NCBI GenBank assembly: GCA_020849275.1
Contig: JADLGO010000065.1
Span: 62,001 to 126,000, forward strand
DNA: 64,000 nucleotides
Reading direction: 5' to 3'
Source of the DNA: Chthonomonadales bacterium
GTDB taxonomy: Bacteria > Armatimonadota > Chthonomonadetes > Chthonomonadales > CAJBBX01
Shown: one piece after another, positions 51,345 through 60,198 of the stretch
Numbering within the stretch: the stretch's first letter is position 1
How the letters are laid out: the number at the start of each line of letters is the position of its first letter
The notes under the pieces: model-generated
Told to the model about the DNA's origin: nothing
Databases searched by the model: none
What the model saw: only the letters and a program-made list of their open reading frames with translations
Position numbers and translations under genes: made by a program

Positions 51345-51638
51345 ATGGATTCCCTCATCACGAGCCTCTACGTGTTTGTGCTTGCCACCTTCCTGGGCTT
51401 CGAAGTGATCCGGCGCGTGTCGCCGCTGCTGCACACGCCGCTCATGTCGCTGACGAACGCCATCTCCGCCATCAGCCTGGTCGGGTCTATCGTCATCCTC
51501 GGCGAGCAGCGCAGCACGCTCAGCACGGTCTTGGGCGCGCTCGCGGTGACGGCCTCCACCATCAACCTGGTGAGCGGCTTCCTGATCACCGACCGAATGC
51601 TGAAGATGTTCCGCAAGCGCGAGAATCGGCCCCAATGA
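51345..51638 (+). CDS. pntAB: NAD(P) transhydrogenase alpha subunit, part 2
   Basis: 97 residues with three hydrophobic segments (about 5-22, 32-52 and 60-80), the membrane part of the alpha subunit as a separate small protein. 'FLGFEVIRRVSPLLHTPLMS' is the family mark. The ATG at 51345 begins the first helix; the frame upstream looks non-coding. Its stop overlaps the pntB ATG by four bases. Confidence 0.92.
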   Translation: MDSLITSLYVFVLATFLGFEVIRRVSPLLHTPLMSLTNAISAISLVGSIVILGEQRSTLSTVLGALAVTASTINLVSGFLITDRMLKMFRKRENRPQ

Positions 51639-53077
51639 ACGAGCACGGGTTGCTGGGACTGGCGCAGACCGGCGCCGAGGGCTGGCGAACCGTGTTCACG
51701 CAGACGAGCTACCTGGTCGCCGCGGCCCTCTTCGTGCTGTCGCTCAAGTGGTTGAGCGCGCCGACGACGGCGCGGCGCGGCGTGTGGGCCGGCGAGGTCG
51801 GGATGGTGCTGGCCATCGCCGGGACGCTCCTGCTGCCGGAGCTCGTAGCCTTCCACTGGATCGTGGTGGCCATCCTGGTCGGCACCGTGATCGGCATCCC
51901 GATCGCCGTGCTGATGCCGATGACCGCCGTGCCGCAGCGAACCGCGCTCTCACACTCGTTCGGCGGCCTCGCCGTTGGCCTGGTTGGCACCGCGAAGTAC
52001 TACCTCTGGCTCGCCGAGGATCCCGAGCGCCTCACGCACTTCACGACCGCCGTGATCGGTTTCGAGGTACTGCTGGGCTTCCTCACGTTCACGGGTAGCC
52101 TGGTCGCCTTTGGCAAGCTCCAGGAGTTGCTGCCGACGCGTCCCATCATCTATCGTGGCCAGAACTATGTCAACCTGGGTCTCCTGGCGGCCGCAGTGGC
52201 GATCGCCGTCGTTCTGGCCATCGACCCGTCGCGGACCGCGCTCTTCCCGGCGTTCGTCGTGCTGTCGCTCCTCTTCGGGCTCCTGCTCGTCCTGCCGATC
52301 GGGGGGGCGGACATGCCCACCGTGATCTCCCTGCTGAATTCCTATGCCGGCCTGTCGGCGGCCGCCATGGGCTTTGTGCTCGACAACAAGCTGCTGATCA
52401 TCGCGGGCGCGCTGGACGGCTCCTCCGGGTTCATCCTCTCGATCATCATGTGCCGGGCGATGAATCGCTCCTTCACGAACGTCCTCTTTGGGGCGTTCGG
52501 GCAGGCGACGCCCCGGCGCGCGGGCGAGGCCGAGGAACGCACGGTTCGCAGCGCGGCGCCCGAGGAGGCCGCGCAGATCCTGGCGGCGGCTTCCTCGGTG
52601 GTCATCGTGCCCGGCTACGGGATGGCGGTCGCACAGGCGCAGCACAAGGTGCGCGAACTGTTCGACCAGCTCACGCGGCGCGGTGTCGACGTGAAGTTCG
52701 GCATCCACCCGGTCGCCGGCCGGATGCCCGGGCACATGAACGTGCTGTTGGCGGAGGCCGACATTCCCTATGACCGGCTGCTGGAGATGGACGAGGTGAA
52801 CCCGGAGCTTCCGCACACCGACGTGGCCCTGGTGATCGGGGCGAACGACGTGACCAACCCGGCGGCTCGCACCGACCGGGGCAGCCCGATCTTCGGCATG
52901 CCGATCATTGACGTAGACAAGGCCCGGACGGTGATGGTGATCAAGCGCAGCATGAGTTCGGGCTTCGCCGGCATCGATAACGAGCTTTACTATATGGAGC
53001 GTACGCTGATGCTCTTCGGCGACGCCAGGGCATTCGTGGGCAGCGTGGTGAAGGAGATGGCGAGCGAGGGCGGGTAG
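51635..53077 (+). CDS. pntB: NAD(P) transhydrogenase beta subunit
   Basis: 480 residues: about eight or nine membrane helices (to about 285) and the NADP(H)-binding domain III (about 300-480) with 'VIVPGYGMAVAQAQ', 'HPVAGRMPGHMNVLLAEADI' and 'GANDVTNPAARTD'. The membrane part includes His in 'ALSHSFGG', implicated in proton transfer. It completes the pntAA-pntAB-pntB operon, and its stop is 12 bases from the convergent reductase gene. Confidence 0.95.
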   Translation: MNEHGLLGLAQTGAEGWRTVFTQTSYLVAAALFVLSLKWLSAPTTARRGVWAGEVGMVLAIAGTLLLPELVAFHWIVVAILVGTVIGIPIAVLMPMTAVPQRTALSHSFGGLAVGLVGTAKYYLWLAEDPERLTHFTTAVIGFEVLLGFLTFTGSLVAFGKLQELLPTRPIIYRGQNYVNLGLLAAAVAIAVVLAIDPSRTALFPAFVVLSLLFGLLLVLPIGGADMPTVISLLNSYAGLSAAAMGFVLDNKLLIIAGALDGSSGFILSIIMCRAMNRSFTNVLFGAFGQATPRRAGEAEERTVRSAAPEEAAQILAAASSVVIVPGYGMAVAQAQHKVRELFDQLTRRGVDVKFGIHPVAGRMPGHMNVLLAEADIPYDRLLEMDEVNPELPHTDVALVIGANDVTNPAARTDRGSPIFGMPIIDVDKARTVMVIKRSMSSGFAGIDNELYYMERTLMLFGDARAFVGSVVKEMASEGG

Positions 53078-53089
53078 GGGAGCGCGGGC

Positions 53090-54082
53090 CTACAGGTCCA
53101 TGGCGCTGCTGTGGCCGGGGAACAGACTCGCCCCGGGGTCAACGCGTATCTTGGCGAAGTTGACGGCGGTGCAGACCTCGCCGACGCCCGTGGCGATCAG
53201 CTTGAGCTTGCCGTCGTACGTGCAGACATCCCCGGCGGCATAGACGCCGGGGATGTTGGTCTCCATGTGCGAGTTAACGATCACCTGGTTACCCTTCAGT
53301 TCCAGTCCCCACTGCTTCACGGGGCCGATGGTGGCCACGAAGCCGATGTTCACCAGGGCGGCGTCCACCGCCAGAGCGTCCTCCTCGCCCGTCACGTTGT
53401 TGAAGATGACGGCGCAGCGGACTCGCTCGTCGCCCTCGATGCGCCGCAGCTCCCAGAACAGGCGCGTGGCGATGCGGGAGCGGTTGAGGAGCCAGTCCAC
53501 GCTCTCCTCGTGGGCGCGGAAGCGATCCCGACGATGGATCACGGTGATCTCCTCGGCGATCGGCTCCAGGTTGTGTGCCCAGTCCAGCGCGGAGTCGCCG
53601 CCGCCCACGATCAGGATGCGCTGGCCGCGCAGCCCCTCCTTGTCGCGCACCGCGTACTGCACGCCCCGCCCCTCGAACTCCACCAGGCCCGGCACGTCGA
53701 GCCGCTTCGGAGCGAAGGCTCCCGCTCCGGCGCAGATGATGACGGTGCGCGTGAGGTGAGTGGCCTTGTCGGTCTGCAGCGCGAAGGTGCCGTCGTCGCG
53801 CTCGACCAGCTGACGTACCTGCTCGCCGAGCGTCACGGCGGGGCCGAAGCGCAGGCCCTGCTCCACCATCGCGTTCACCAGCTCGTTGGCGGTTACGCGC
53901 GGAAAACCGGGCATGTCATAGACGAACTTCTCGGGGTAGAGCGCGGAAAGCTGGCCGCCGAAGTCCGACAGGGAGTCGATCAGCTTCGTCGACATGGACC
54001 GCATACCGGCGTAGAAGGCGCCGAACAGGCCGACGGGCCCGGCGCCGATGATGGTGGTATCGAAGAGCGTCTCGTCGCTCAC
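53090..54082 (-). CDS. Ferredoxin/flavodoxin-NADP+ reductase (thioredoxin-reductase-like)
   Basis: 330 residues of the YumC/TrxR-like FNR class. FAD motif 'IIGAGPVGLFGAFYAGMR' near the N-terminus, NADPH motif 'ILIVGGGDSALDWA', and the closing 'GVYAAGDVCTYDGKLKLI'. It lacks the CxxC redox pair of thioredoxin reductase, which separates it from TrxB. The start is GTG at 54082 with GAGAGGA upstream. Confidence 0.92.
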   Translation of the reverse strand: MSDETLFDTTIIGAGPVGLFGAFYAGMRSMSTKLIDSLSDFGGQLSALYPEKFVYDMPGFPRVTANELVNAMVEQGLRFGPAVTLGEQVRQLVERDDGTFALQTDKATHLTRTVIICAGAGAFAPKRLDVPGLVEFEGRGVQYAVRDKEGLRGQRILIVGGGDSALDWAHNLEPIAEEITVIHRRDRFRAHEESVDWLLNRSRIATRLFWELRRIEGDERVRCAVIFNNVTGEEDALAVDAALVNIGFVATIGPVKQWGLELKGNQVIVNSHMETNIPGVYAAGDVCTYDGKLKLIATGVGEVCTAVNFAKIRVDPGASLFPGHSSAMDL

Positions 54083-54168
54083 GGTCCTCTCGTCCTGTGC
54101 AGGGTCGGCCGGCGCCCGGTCCGTCCGGACCCGCACGCGCGCGAGCTGGAAGCCGCGGCGGCGTCCCG

Positions 54169-54633
54169 TCAGCGCGTGTTGGCCAGCGGCAGGCTCGGAG
54201 TGAGCCCGGGCAGCGCCGGCGCGCCGACGCCGGGCGGCTGGGCCGGCCGCGATCGGCCGGATCGGGCCGCGATGGTCGACGGCGTCGCCCTGCGACCGAA
54301 GTAGCCGACGGCGTAGAGCGCGAAGAGCAGGACGGCGGCTGCCACCGCACCGGCCGCCGCGTACGGGAACCAGGCCCACGGGCGTCGCTGTGGCGCCGGG
54401 GCGGCACGCTCCTCGGCGATCCGATTGCGGATGGCGCGCGCGAGCGCGGGGGAAGGATCGCCCATGCCATCGCGTGCGGCGCACAACTGAAGCTCGATCC
54501 CGTTCCACGTTCGAATATAGACGCGACATTCGCCGCAGTCCTGAAGGTGTCCTGCTACCTCGGCCGGAATCGATCCCGCGCCCCGGTCGTCGAACCACCG
54601 CTGGATGCGGGCCCGGACGGCTTCACATCGCAT
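54169..54633 (-). CDS. Anti-sigma factor with zinc-finger domain
   Basis: 154 residues. An N-terminal 'HLQDCGECRVY' gives the HxxxCxxC zinc motif; one membrane helix lies at about 90-112; the periplasmic tail is Pro/Ala-rich. It starts 54 bases after the ECF sigma gene on the same strand and should hold that sigma factor inactive until an envelope signal arrives. Confidence 0.88.
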   Translation of the reverse strand: MRCEAVRARIQRWFDDRGAGSIPAEVAGHLQDCGECRVYIRTWNGIELQLCAARDGMGDPSPALARAIRNRIAEERAAPAPQRRPWAWFPYAAAGAVAAAVLLFALYAVGYFGRRATPSTIAARSGRSRPAQPPGVGAPALPGLTPSLPLANTR

Positions 54634-54687
54634 CGAGTTCCCCCATCCGCCGTTGCCGGCGGCCGCGCCGCATGGCGCTGGCGTCGC

Positions 54688-55254
54688 CTACCGCACGACC
54701 GGCCCGAGGCGGGTCGCCAGCCGCTCGCGAGCGCGATGCAACCGCACCTTGACCGCCCCGGCGGAGATCGACAGCGTTCTCGCGATCTGCTCGACCGACA
54801 TCTCGTCGAAATAGAACAGCGTCACCACGACGCGGTGGGGCTCGGGCAGGGCGTCCACCGCGCCCCGCACCCGCCGGTGTCGCTCGTCGTCCAGCGCGGC
54901 CTGCTCAGGCGTAGGCCCCTCCGCGCAAGCGCTCACCGTCTCCAGGGCGCCGGTCGGTCGCCGAGATCGCAGCCGCCGTCGGCACTCGTTGAGCGCGATC
55001 CGGTAGATCCAGCTAGCGAAGTAGCCGTCTGGCCGGTACGATCCCAGACCACGGTAGGCCCGGACGAACGTCTCCTGGACTGCGTCCTCGGCCTCGCCAC
55101 GGTTCTGCAGTGCGCGCATGGCAAACCGGTATAGCCGGGCCTGATAGCGGGCGACGAGCTCGTCGAACGCGCTCGGGTCCCCCAGGCGACACCGCACCGC
55201 GAGACGGTCCTCTACTTCGGCCGGCGGCCCCGCCGCGCGCAACTCAAGCGACAT
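54688..55254 (-). CDS. ECF-type RNA polymerase sigma factor
   Basis: 188 residues. Region 2 has 'DAFDELVARYQARLYRFA'-like sequence, then 'AEDAVQETFVRAYRGLGSYR' and 'SWIYRIALNECRRRLR'; region 4 has 'ALPEPHRVVVTLFYFDEMSVEQIA' and 'GAVKVRLHRARERL'. No region 3 or 1.1, as in group 4 sigma factors. Paired with the downstream anti-sigma gene. The 200-base leader contains an inverted repeat. Confidence 0.94.
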   Translation of the reverse strand: MSLELRAAGPPAEVEDRLAVRCRLGDPSAFDELVARYQARLYRFAMRALQNRGEAEDAVQETFVRAYRGLGSYRPDGYFASWIYRIALNECRRRLRSRRPTGALETVSACAEGPTPEQAALDDERHRRVRGAVDALPEPHRVVVTLFYFDEMSVEQIARTLSISAGAVKVRLHRARERLATRLGPVVR

Positions 55255-55385
55255 GGAACGTGCCCCCGGACGCGATATGCGCGTCCCCGAGCCAGTGGCG
55301 GTGCCCGGCGCCCATCTGCCTGACGCCAGGCGGCAGGGGGCGGTTCCGGGCCGCTCAATGCGCGGCCCCGCGCTCGGCGGCGGGA

Positions 55386-55406
55386 GAGTTCCACAGGGTA
55401 GAACTC
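55386..55406 (-). promoter_or_regulatory. Inverted repeat in the sigma-factor leader
   Basis: GAGTTC (55386-55391) and GAACTC (55401-55406) flank a nine-base loop; outer CGGGA/CCCG bases extend the pairing with one bulge. The minus strand reads GGAACTC here, similar to ECF -35 elements (GGAAC), so autoregulation is possible, but I see no matching -10. Confidence 0.35.
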
Positions 55407-55455
55407 CCGGCGCACTCTCAGGTTACCGCATATAACGGACGCACGGGCAGCGAGC

Positions 55456-55484
55456 TTGACCCGGGCCATCCTGGCGGCTACAAT
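55456..55484 (+). promoter_or_regulatory. Strong promoter upstream of the unrecognised region and pgi
   Basis: -35 TTGACC (55456-55461), 17-base spacer, -10 TACAAT (55479-55484). Predicted start near 55491. It would drive the frame-broken region and then pgi. Confidence 0.75.
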
Positions 55485-55596
55485 GGATGCGAGTTGCTCC
55501 GCCGATGCGCGACCGCGGCACGCGCGGCCGGGTCCTCGGTGTAGGGTCCCGATCGCCCCATGCGAACCCGACAACCTGCGTCAGAGGGACCACGCG

Positions 55597-56429
55597 ATGG
55601 CCCCCATCGGATCAAGGTCTGGCGGGTGGCCTGCCGCCCCTGCGAGCTCGGTATGCCCTCCAGGCGCATCGGGAACGGTATGGGCAAGGGCTCGGTCACC
55701 CTATCGGGCCGCCTGGACGAGGTGCGCCGGACCGGGTGGCTGCGTGACCGCTCCAATACTCACGCCGCCTTTCGACACATGGCTGGAGCCGCGGCACCGT
55801 TCGCCGCCGCCGGGCGCGCCGCGCTACCTTCGCCTGAACGGCCTTGCATACATTCCGCGACGGACTCTTGCGATTCCTGCCGACCCGCGCGGCCTCCGCG
55901 GCTTCATCGAGGGCTGCTCGTCGGACGGGGGCGACGTCGTCGGCCACACCGAGCACGGGGGGACCCGCCGGAATGCTCTGATGGCCGAGCTCGGCACTGT
56001 CCTTACGGGGCGGACCTGGCTCGACGCGCAGACGCGGCCGGCTCACCGGCTCAGCCGCATCGCCCCGGAGCAGGTCGCCGCGCTCGAGGGCACGGGCGCT
56101 GTGGGCGACCGGAGTCTCGACCCGATGGCGGGTCCCGAGCGGCAAGCAGCGGGCGCGCGCGCGGGACCGGGCACTGGTGGGGATCATCGGCCGTCTTATC
56201 GTGGGTGCCACGCCGCAAGACGCACGGGCCGAGCGCGCTCGCGTCGCGGGGGCGCGCGGCCTGGCGATCGTGGTGCCGGCCGTGGGCGCCTGGACGGTGC
56301 CGATCCCGGCGGCGGGGTGTGTCCCCGCGCCGTCAACCGGATCGCGACCGACCCGGGGACGGCGCTCGCCATCGCGCGCCATGCCGGCCGCTTGCGCGGC
56401 GCCCAACCTACCGCGACAGGAGTCAGGAG
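55597..56429 (+). pseudogene. Unrecognised frameshifted coding region
   Basis: An ATG at 55597 follows GAGGGA and opens a frame that looks coding from about 55745 to 56100 ('RYLRLNGLAYIPRRTLAIPA', 'HTEHGGTRRNALMAELGTVL', 'RLSRIAPEQVAALEGTGA'). Coding character then moves to the next frame at about 56100-56325 ('ALVGIIGRLIVGATPQDARA', 'RGLAIVVPAVGAWTVPIP') and returns to the first frame ('VNRIATDPGTALAIARHAGR') before the pgi start. At least two frame changes are needed to join the pieces. I do not recognise the family. Either a decaying gene or sequence errors; the coordinates are approximate. Confidence 0.45.
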
Positions 56430-57863
56430 ATGCCACCGCAAAGCCCGCGAGGGCTCGTACTCGACACCGCGCGCGCCGATGAGATCGTGACCTGCGGCGT
56501 GAACGCCGATCATGTGGCCTGGGTAGACGCCGTTCTGGGCGCGGCCCGCGATGCCTTCGCGGCGGAGCAGCAGGGCGCCGACGCGGAGGCCACGCTCCGC
56601 CGCCATCTGCGCGCGTGGGTTCGCAGCCATCTCGAAAGGGACGATATCGGCGCCGTCGCCGATCTGGCCGCGCGCATCCGGCGCGACTTCGACGTGTTCG
56701 TGCTCGTAGGGATTGGGGGGTCCGACCTGGGAGCGCGGACACTACACGACGCGCTCGATGCTCCGTACCGTCGCCCGATGGAGCGTGGTCCGGGCGGCCC
56801 GCTGGAGCTCTACTTCGTCGGCGACACCTTCGACCCGAAGCGGCTGCACGCCCTGCTAGACCTGCTGGAGTCGCGCGGAGCGTTGGCGCGCACCTGCGTC
56901 AACGTGGTCAGCAAGAGCGGTGAGACCGCCGAGACCATCTCGGCCGCCATGGCGATCCGGGAGCGAATGGAGCGGGCCGGGATCGCCGACTGGCGCCGCC
57001 AGTTCGTGGCAACGACGGGCCGCAGCGAGGGCAGCGTGCTTCACCGCATGAACGAGGACAAGCCCTTCTACGGGATCCTGCCGGTTCCCGAGGGCGTGGG
57101 AGGGCGCTTCAGCTTTGCCTCTCCAGTGGGCCTTCTGCCGTTCGCCGTGGCCGCGCGCGAAGAGCCGGCCGAGAGGCTCGAGCGGGCGTTGGCGGGCTAT
57201 GGCGAGGCGCACGAGGCGGGACTGCTGCCCGCCGACGACCCGCGCAACGTGGCGATGCGCCTGGCGCGCTGGTGGCACCTCGGCGAGCGCTACGCCGGCT
57301 ACCGAGCGCTCGTGCTGTGTAACTATGCCGACGATGCGAGGCTCGGTGACTGGTTCACACAGCTGTACTCGGAGAGCGTGCACGAGCGGGGCGAGGGGCT
57401 CGACATCATCGCGACCCGCGGCCCCACCGGCAACCACTCGCTGCTCAACGGCATCCTGCGCGGCCGCCACGACAAGCTCGTCCTGATGATTCGGTGGCAC
57501 GAGCTGGGTCCCGACATCACGATCCCGAGTGGGCCGGGGATCGAGGGCGAGTTGGCCGACTTTGCCGGACTCACGATGTCGGAGGTGCAGGACGCTTCGT
57601 GCCGCGCGACGGTGGCCGACTACCTGGCGCGGGGCGTGCCCACCGCGCTGCTGACCGTCCCGGCGCGCGACGCCCGATGCCTCTTCCTCCTGATGCGAAC
57701 GCTCATGGACGCCGTGGCGGCCAAGGGGCGGCTCCAGGGGCTCGCCTTGCGGCCGGACGGTCATCCCGACGCCGCGGCCGCTCTGACCTACACTCAGGAG
57801 GGTGTGGAGGGCTACAAGGCCGGCACCAGGGCCAACGCAGTGCGAATTCGTAACGGCGACTGA
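56430..57863 (+). CDS. pgi: Glucose-6-phosphate isomerase
   Basis: 477 residues. Interconverts glucose-6- and fructose-6-phosphate. SIS-type sugar-phosphate motifs are visible: 'VLVGIGGSDLGARTLHDAL', 'VVSKSGETAETISAAMAIRE', 'GGRFSFASPVGLLPFAVA' and the His-containing 'GPTGNHSLLNGILRG'; the Lys of 'GVEGYKAGTRAN' is near the C-terminus as in other bacterial forms. AGGAG lies just upstream of the ATG. It heads a run of genes with Trm112-like, aroQ and an M24 peptidase. Confidence 0.92.
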   Translation: MPPQSPRGLVLDTARADEIVTCGVNADHVAWVDAVLGAARDAFAAEQQGADAEATLRRHLRAWVRSHLERDDIGAVADLAARIRRDFDVFVLVGIGGSDLGARTLHDALDAPYRRPMERGPGGPLELYFVGDTFDPKRLHALLDLLESRGALARTCVNVVSKSGETAETISAAMAIRERMERAGIADWRRQFVATTGRSEGSVLHRMNEDKPFYGILPVPEGVGGRFSFASPVGLLPFAVAAREEPAERLERALAGYGEAHEAGLLPADDPRNVAMRLARWWHLGERYAGYRALVLCNYADDARLGDWFTQLYSESVHERGEGLDIIATRGPTGNHSLLNGILRGRHDKLVLMIRWHELGPDITIPSGPGIEGELADFAGLTMSEVQDASCRATVADYLARGVPTALLTVPARDARCLFLLMRTLMDAVAAKGRLQGLALRPDGHPDAAAALTYTQEGVEGYKAGTRANAVRIRNGD

Positions 57864-57900
57864 CCGCGCGGCGCGCGGAAGACACCGAAGGAGACGGCCC

Positions 57901-58107
57901 ATGATCGACGAACAACTCCTGGCGCTGCTCGCCTGCCCCGCGTGCGACGACCGGCCGCCCGTGCGGCAGGAGGGCGAGACGCTCGTCTGCGAGCGGTGCG
58001 GCCGCATCTACCCCATCCGTGAGGGCATTCCGGACATGCTGGTTGAGAGCGCTGTTCTCCCCGGCGAGAGCGTGCCCGACCCCAAGGAGAAGGAGAGCGG
58101 AACATGA
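57901..58107 (+). CDS. Trm112-like zinc-ribbon protein
   Basis: 68 residues with two Cys pairs ('CPACDD' and 'CERCGRIYPIREGIPDML'), the Trm112/YcaR zinc ribbon. In eukaryotes and archaea Trm112 activates methyltransferases; many bacterial homologues sit beside sugar or lipid genes without a known partner. It starts 37 bases after pgi, and its stop overlaps the aroQ ATG by four bases. Confidence 0.88.
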   Translation: MIDEQLLALLACPACDDRPPVRQEGETLVCERCGRIYPIREGIPDMLVESAVLPGESVPDPKEKESGT

Positions 58108-58547
58108 AGGTGTGCGTGCTGCACGGGCCCAACCTGAACCTCCTGGGCATTCGCGAGCCGGATGTCTATGGCCAGCACTCCTTCGACGAGCTCAACCGCA
58201 GGATCAAAGACCGTGCGCGCGAGATCGGCGTGGAGGCGCGCATCTTCCAGTCCAACAGCGAGGGGCAGATCGTCGATGCGATCCACGATGCGCTCAAGTG
58301 GGCGGACGCCATCGTGATCAACCCGGGCGCGTTTACGCACTACTCATATGCCATCCGTGACGCGATCGCCGCCGTCCGGCTACCCACCATCGAGGTCCAC
58401 CTGACCAACGTGCAGGCGCGCGAGGAGTGGCGCCGGCAATCCGTCGTGTCGCCGGTGACCTCCGGACAGATCATCGGCTTCGGAACGCACAGCTACCTGA
58501 TGGCGCTCGACGCCGCCAAGGACCTGGTGGAGGAGAGCCACCGTTGA
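58104..58547 (+). CDS. aroQ: 3-Dehydroquinate dehydratase, type II
   Basis: 147 residues, the dodecameric type II enzyme of the shikimate pathway. 'GPNLNLLGIREPDVYG' contains the catalytic Tyr and nearby Arg on the lid, 'NPGAFTHYSYAIRDAI' and 'EVHLTNVQAREEWRRQSVVS' carry the active-site Asn, His and Arg. Coupled to the upstream gene by ATGA and to the next gene by a one-base TGATG overlap. Confidence 0.95.
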   Translation: MKVCVLHGPNLNLLGIREPDVYGQHSFDELNRRIKDRAREIGVEARIFQSNSEGQIVDAIHDALKWADAIVINPGAFTHYSYAIRDAIAAVRLPTIEVHLTNVQAREEWRRQSVVSPVTSGQIIGFGTHSYLMALDAAKDLVEESHR

Positions 58548-59638
58548 TGCCGCCCGAGGACCTGAAGGGTCGCCTGGCGCGCGCCCGTGCCGCGATGGCC
58601 GAGCGCGACCTGCCTGCGCTGCTGCTTACCCAGATCGACAACGTGCACTGGATCAGCGGCTTCACCGGCTCGTCGGCCCAGGTGCTGCTGACCGCGGAGG
58701 CGGCACTGATCGCTACCGACTCGCGCTACACGGAGCAGGCACGCTCCGAGTGCCCTTCGCTGGAGCTCGTGTCGCTGGCGTCAAGCAGCCCGGACGCGAT
58801 CGTGGCCGTGCTGGGCACGCTGCCGGTCGGCCGGCTCGGCTTCGAGGCGTCGAGCGTGTCGGTGCGGATGCATGGCACGCTGCGCGAGCAGATACCTGGC
58901 GCCATCGAGCTTATTGCTACCGACCGCCTGGTCGAGGGTCTGCGCCTGGTCAAGGGCGTCGACGAGGTAGCGCGGATCGAGGTGGCCTGCGGGGTGGTGG
59001 ACCGCGCGTTCGAGCGGATCGTGCCCGAGATCCGTCCCGGCGCCACGGAGCGCGACGTGATGCTGGCGCTGGAGTGGCACATGCGGCGAGACGAGAGCGC
59101 TGACGTGTCCTTCGACACCATCGTGGCCTCCGGGCCGCGTTCGGCGCTGCCCCACGGCCGCCCCTCTGAGCGCGTGCTGGCCGCCGGCGACATGGTGACG
59201 CTCGACTATGGCGCGCGCGTGGCCGGCTACTGCTCCGACATCACGCGCACCGTCTCCCTCGGCCGGGCTGGCAGGGAGGAGCGCGAGGTCTACCACGTCG
59301 TGCTTGATGCGATGAACCGAGCGATCGCAGCGATGCGCCCGGGCGTGTCGGGTCGCGACGTGGATGCCGTCGCGCGTGACCACATCTCGCAGGCCGGCTA
59401 CGGCGACTTCTTCGGCCACGGCCTGGGGCACAGCCTGGGGCGCGCCGTGCACGACGGGCCCGGACTGGCGCCGCGCAGCGGCATCACGCTCGCGCCCGGC
59501 ATGGTGATGACCGTGGAGCCTGGCATCTACCTCCCCGGCCGCTTCGGCGTTCGGATCGAGCAGGACGTGCTCGTCACCGAGGACGGCGCGCGAGTCTTGA
59601 CCCACAGCCCCAGCCATCTGATGGAGCTGCCCGCCTGA
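58547..59638 (+). CDS. M24-family Xaa-Pro peptidase
   Basis: 363 residues. An N-terminal creatinase-like domain (about 1-130) precedes the pita-bread fold with dinuclear metal ligands: Asp in 'VTLDYGA', Asp in 'YCSDITRT', His in 'FGHGLGHSLG', Glu in 'MTVEPGIYLP' and Glu in 'VRIEQDVLVT'. The length and order fit PepP/PepQ-like aminopeptidases or dipeptidases. The start at 58547 shares one base with the aroQ stop; an efp gene, often next to such peptidases, is not present here. Confidence 0.93.
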   Translation: MPPEDLKGRLARARAAMAERDLPALLLTQIDNVHWISGFTGSSAQVLLTAEAALIATDSRYTEQARSECPSLELVSLASSSPDAIVAVLGTLPVGRLGFEASSVSVRMHGTLREQIPGAIELIATDRLVEGLRLVKGVDEVARIEVACGVVDRAFERIVPEIRPGATERDVMLALEWHMRRDESADVSFDTIVASGPRSALPHGRPSERVLAAGDMVTLDYGARVAGYCSDITRTVSLGRAGREEREVYHVVLDAMNRAIAAMRPGVSGRDVDAVARDHISQAGYGDFFGHGLGHSLGRAVHDGPGLAPRSGITLAPGMVMTVEPGIYLPGRFGVRIEQDVLVTEDGARVLTHSPSHLMELPA

Positions 59639-59725
59639 CGGACGGGCTCCGCTTCTCGCCGAAGGCGGGACCGTGCGGGGGCGAAGATGGGTCCTTCGGC
59701 CCGGGCGCGGCGCGCGCATGGCGGC

Positions 59726-59731
59726 TATACT
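59726..59731 (+). promoter_or_regulatory. -10 box TATACT for the small membrane protein
   Basis: TATACT about 25 bases before the ATG at 59756, with GGGAGGT between. The -35 is weak. Confidence 0.45.
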
Positions 59732-59755
59732 GGCAGCCAGGGAGGTAGCGCAGCC

Positions 59756-60136
59756 ATGAGACATCCATCTCTGGAGGTCGCAGCCCTGACCATCGCCCTA
59801 GTCTGGGCGGGCTGGTGGGTCTTCTTTGGCGTGGCGTCCGGCATCGGCGAGGGGCTCAGTCCCCTTGGCGTCCTGGTCCATGCCGCGGTGCCGGGCCTCG
59901 TCTTCCTGGCGGCAGTGCTTGCCTCGGCAGTCTGGCCCCGCGTCGGCGCATGGGTACTGCTCGCCGAGGGCGCCGTCGTCCTGATCGGTTACCCGATCAT
60001 GGTCCACGGAACGCGGCTCTTCAACGTTGCCACCATCGCCTTCGTCCTCGCTACGATGGCCGGCCCGCCCACGCTGGCGGGCGCGCTTCTGCTGGCATCG
60101 CGACGAGGTGGCCCCGCCGCCGCGGCACCGTCGTAG
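59756..60136 (+). CDS. Small membrane protein of unknown function
   Basis: 126 residues with four hydrophobic segments (about 8-25, 38-56, 62-82 and 90-112) and short polar loops. 'ALVWAGWWVFFGVASGIGEG' near the start is reminiscent of DUF-type four-helix proteins; no known family can be assigned. GGGAGGT precedes the ATG. Single-gene unit ending at a bidirectional hairpin. Confidence 0.72.
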   Translation: MRHPSLEVAALTIALVWAGWWVFFGVASGIGEGLSPLGVLVHAAVPGLVFLAAVLASAVWPRVGAWVLLAEGAVVLIGYPIMVHGTRLFNVATIAFVLATMAGPPTLAGALLLASRRGGPAAAAPS

Positions 60137-60152
60137 GCCAGGCGCAAGGACA

Positions 60153-60185
60153 ACGCGGGACGAGCCGCCCGGGCCCGTCCCGCGT
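60153..60185. terminator. Bidirectional terminator-type hairpin
   Basis: Perfect ten-base arms (60153-60162 and 60176-60185) around a 13-base loop, between the stops of the membrane protein gene and the convergent sugar-binding protein gene. Confidence 0.6.
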
Positions 60186-60198
60186 CCGCGCCCGCCGC

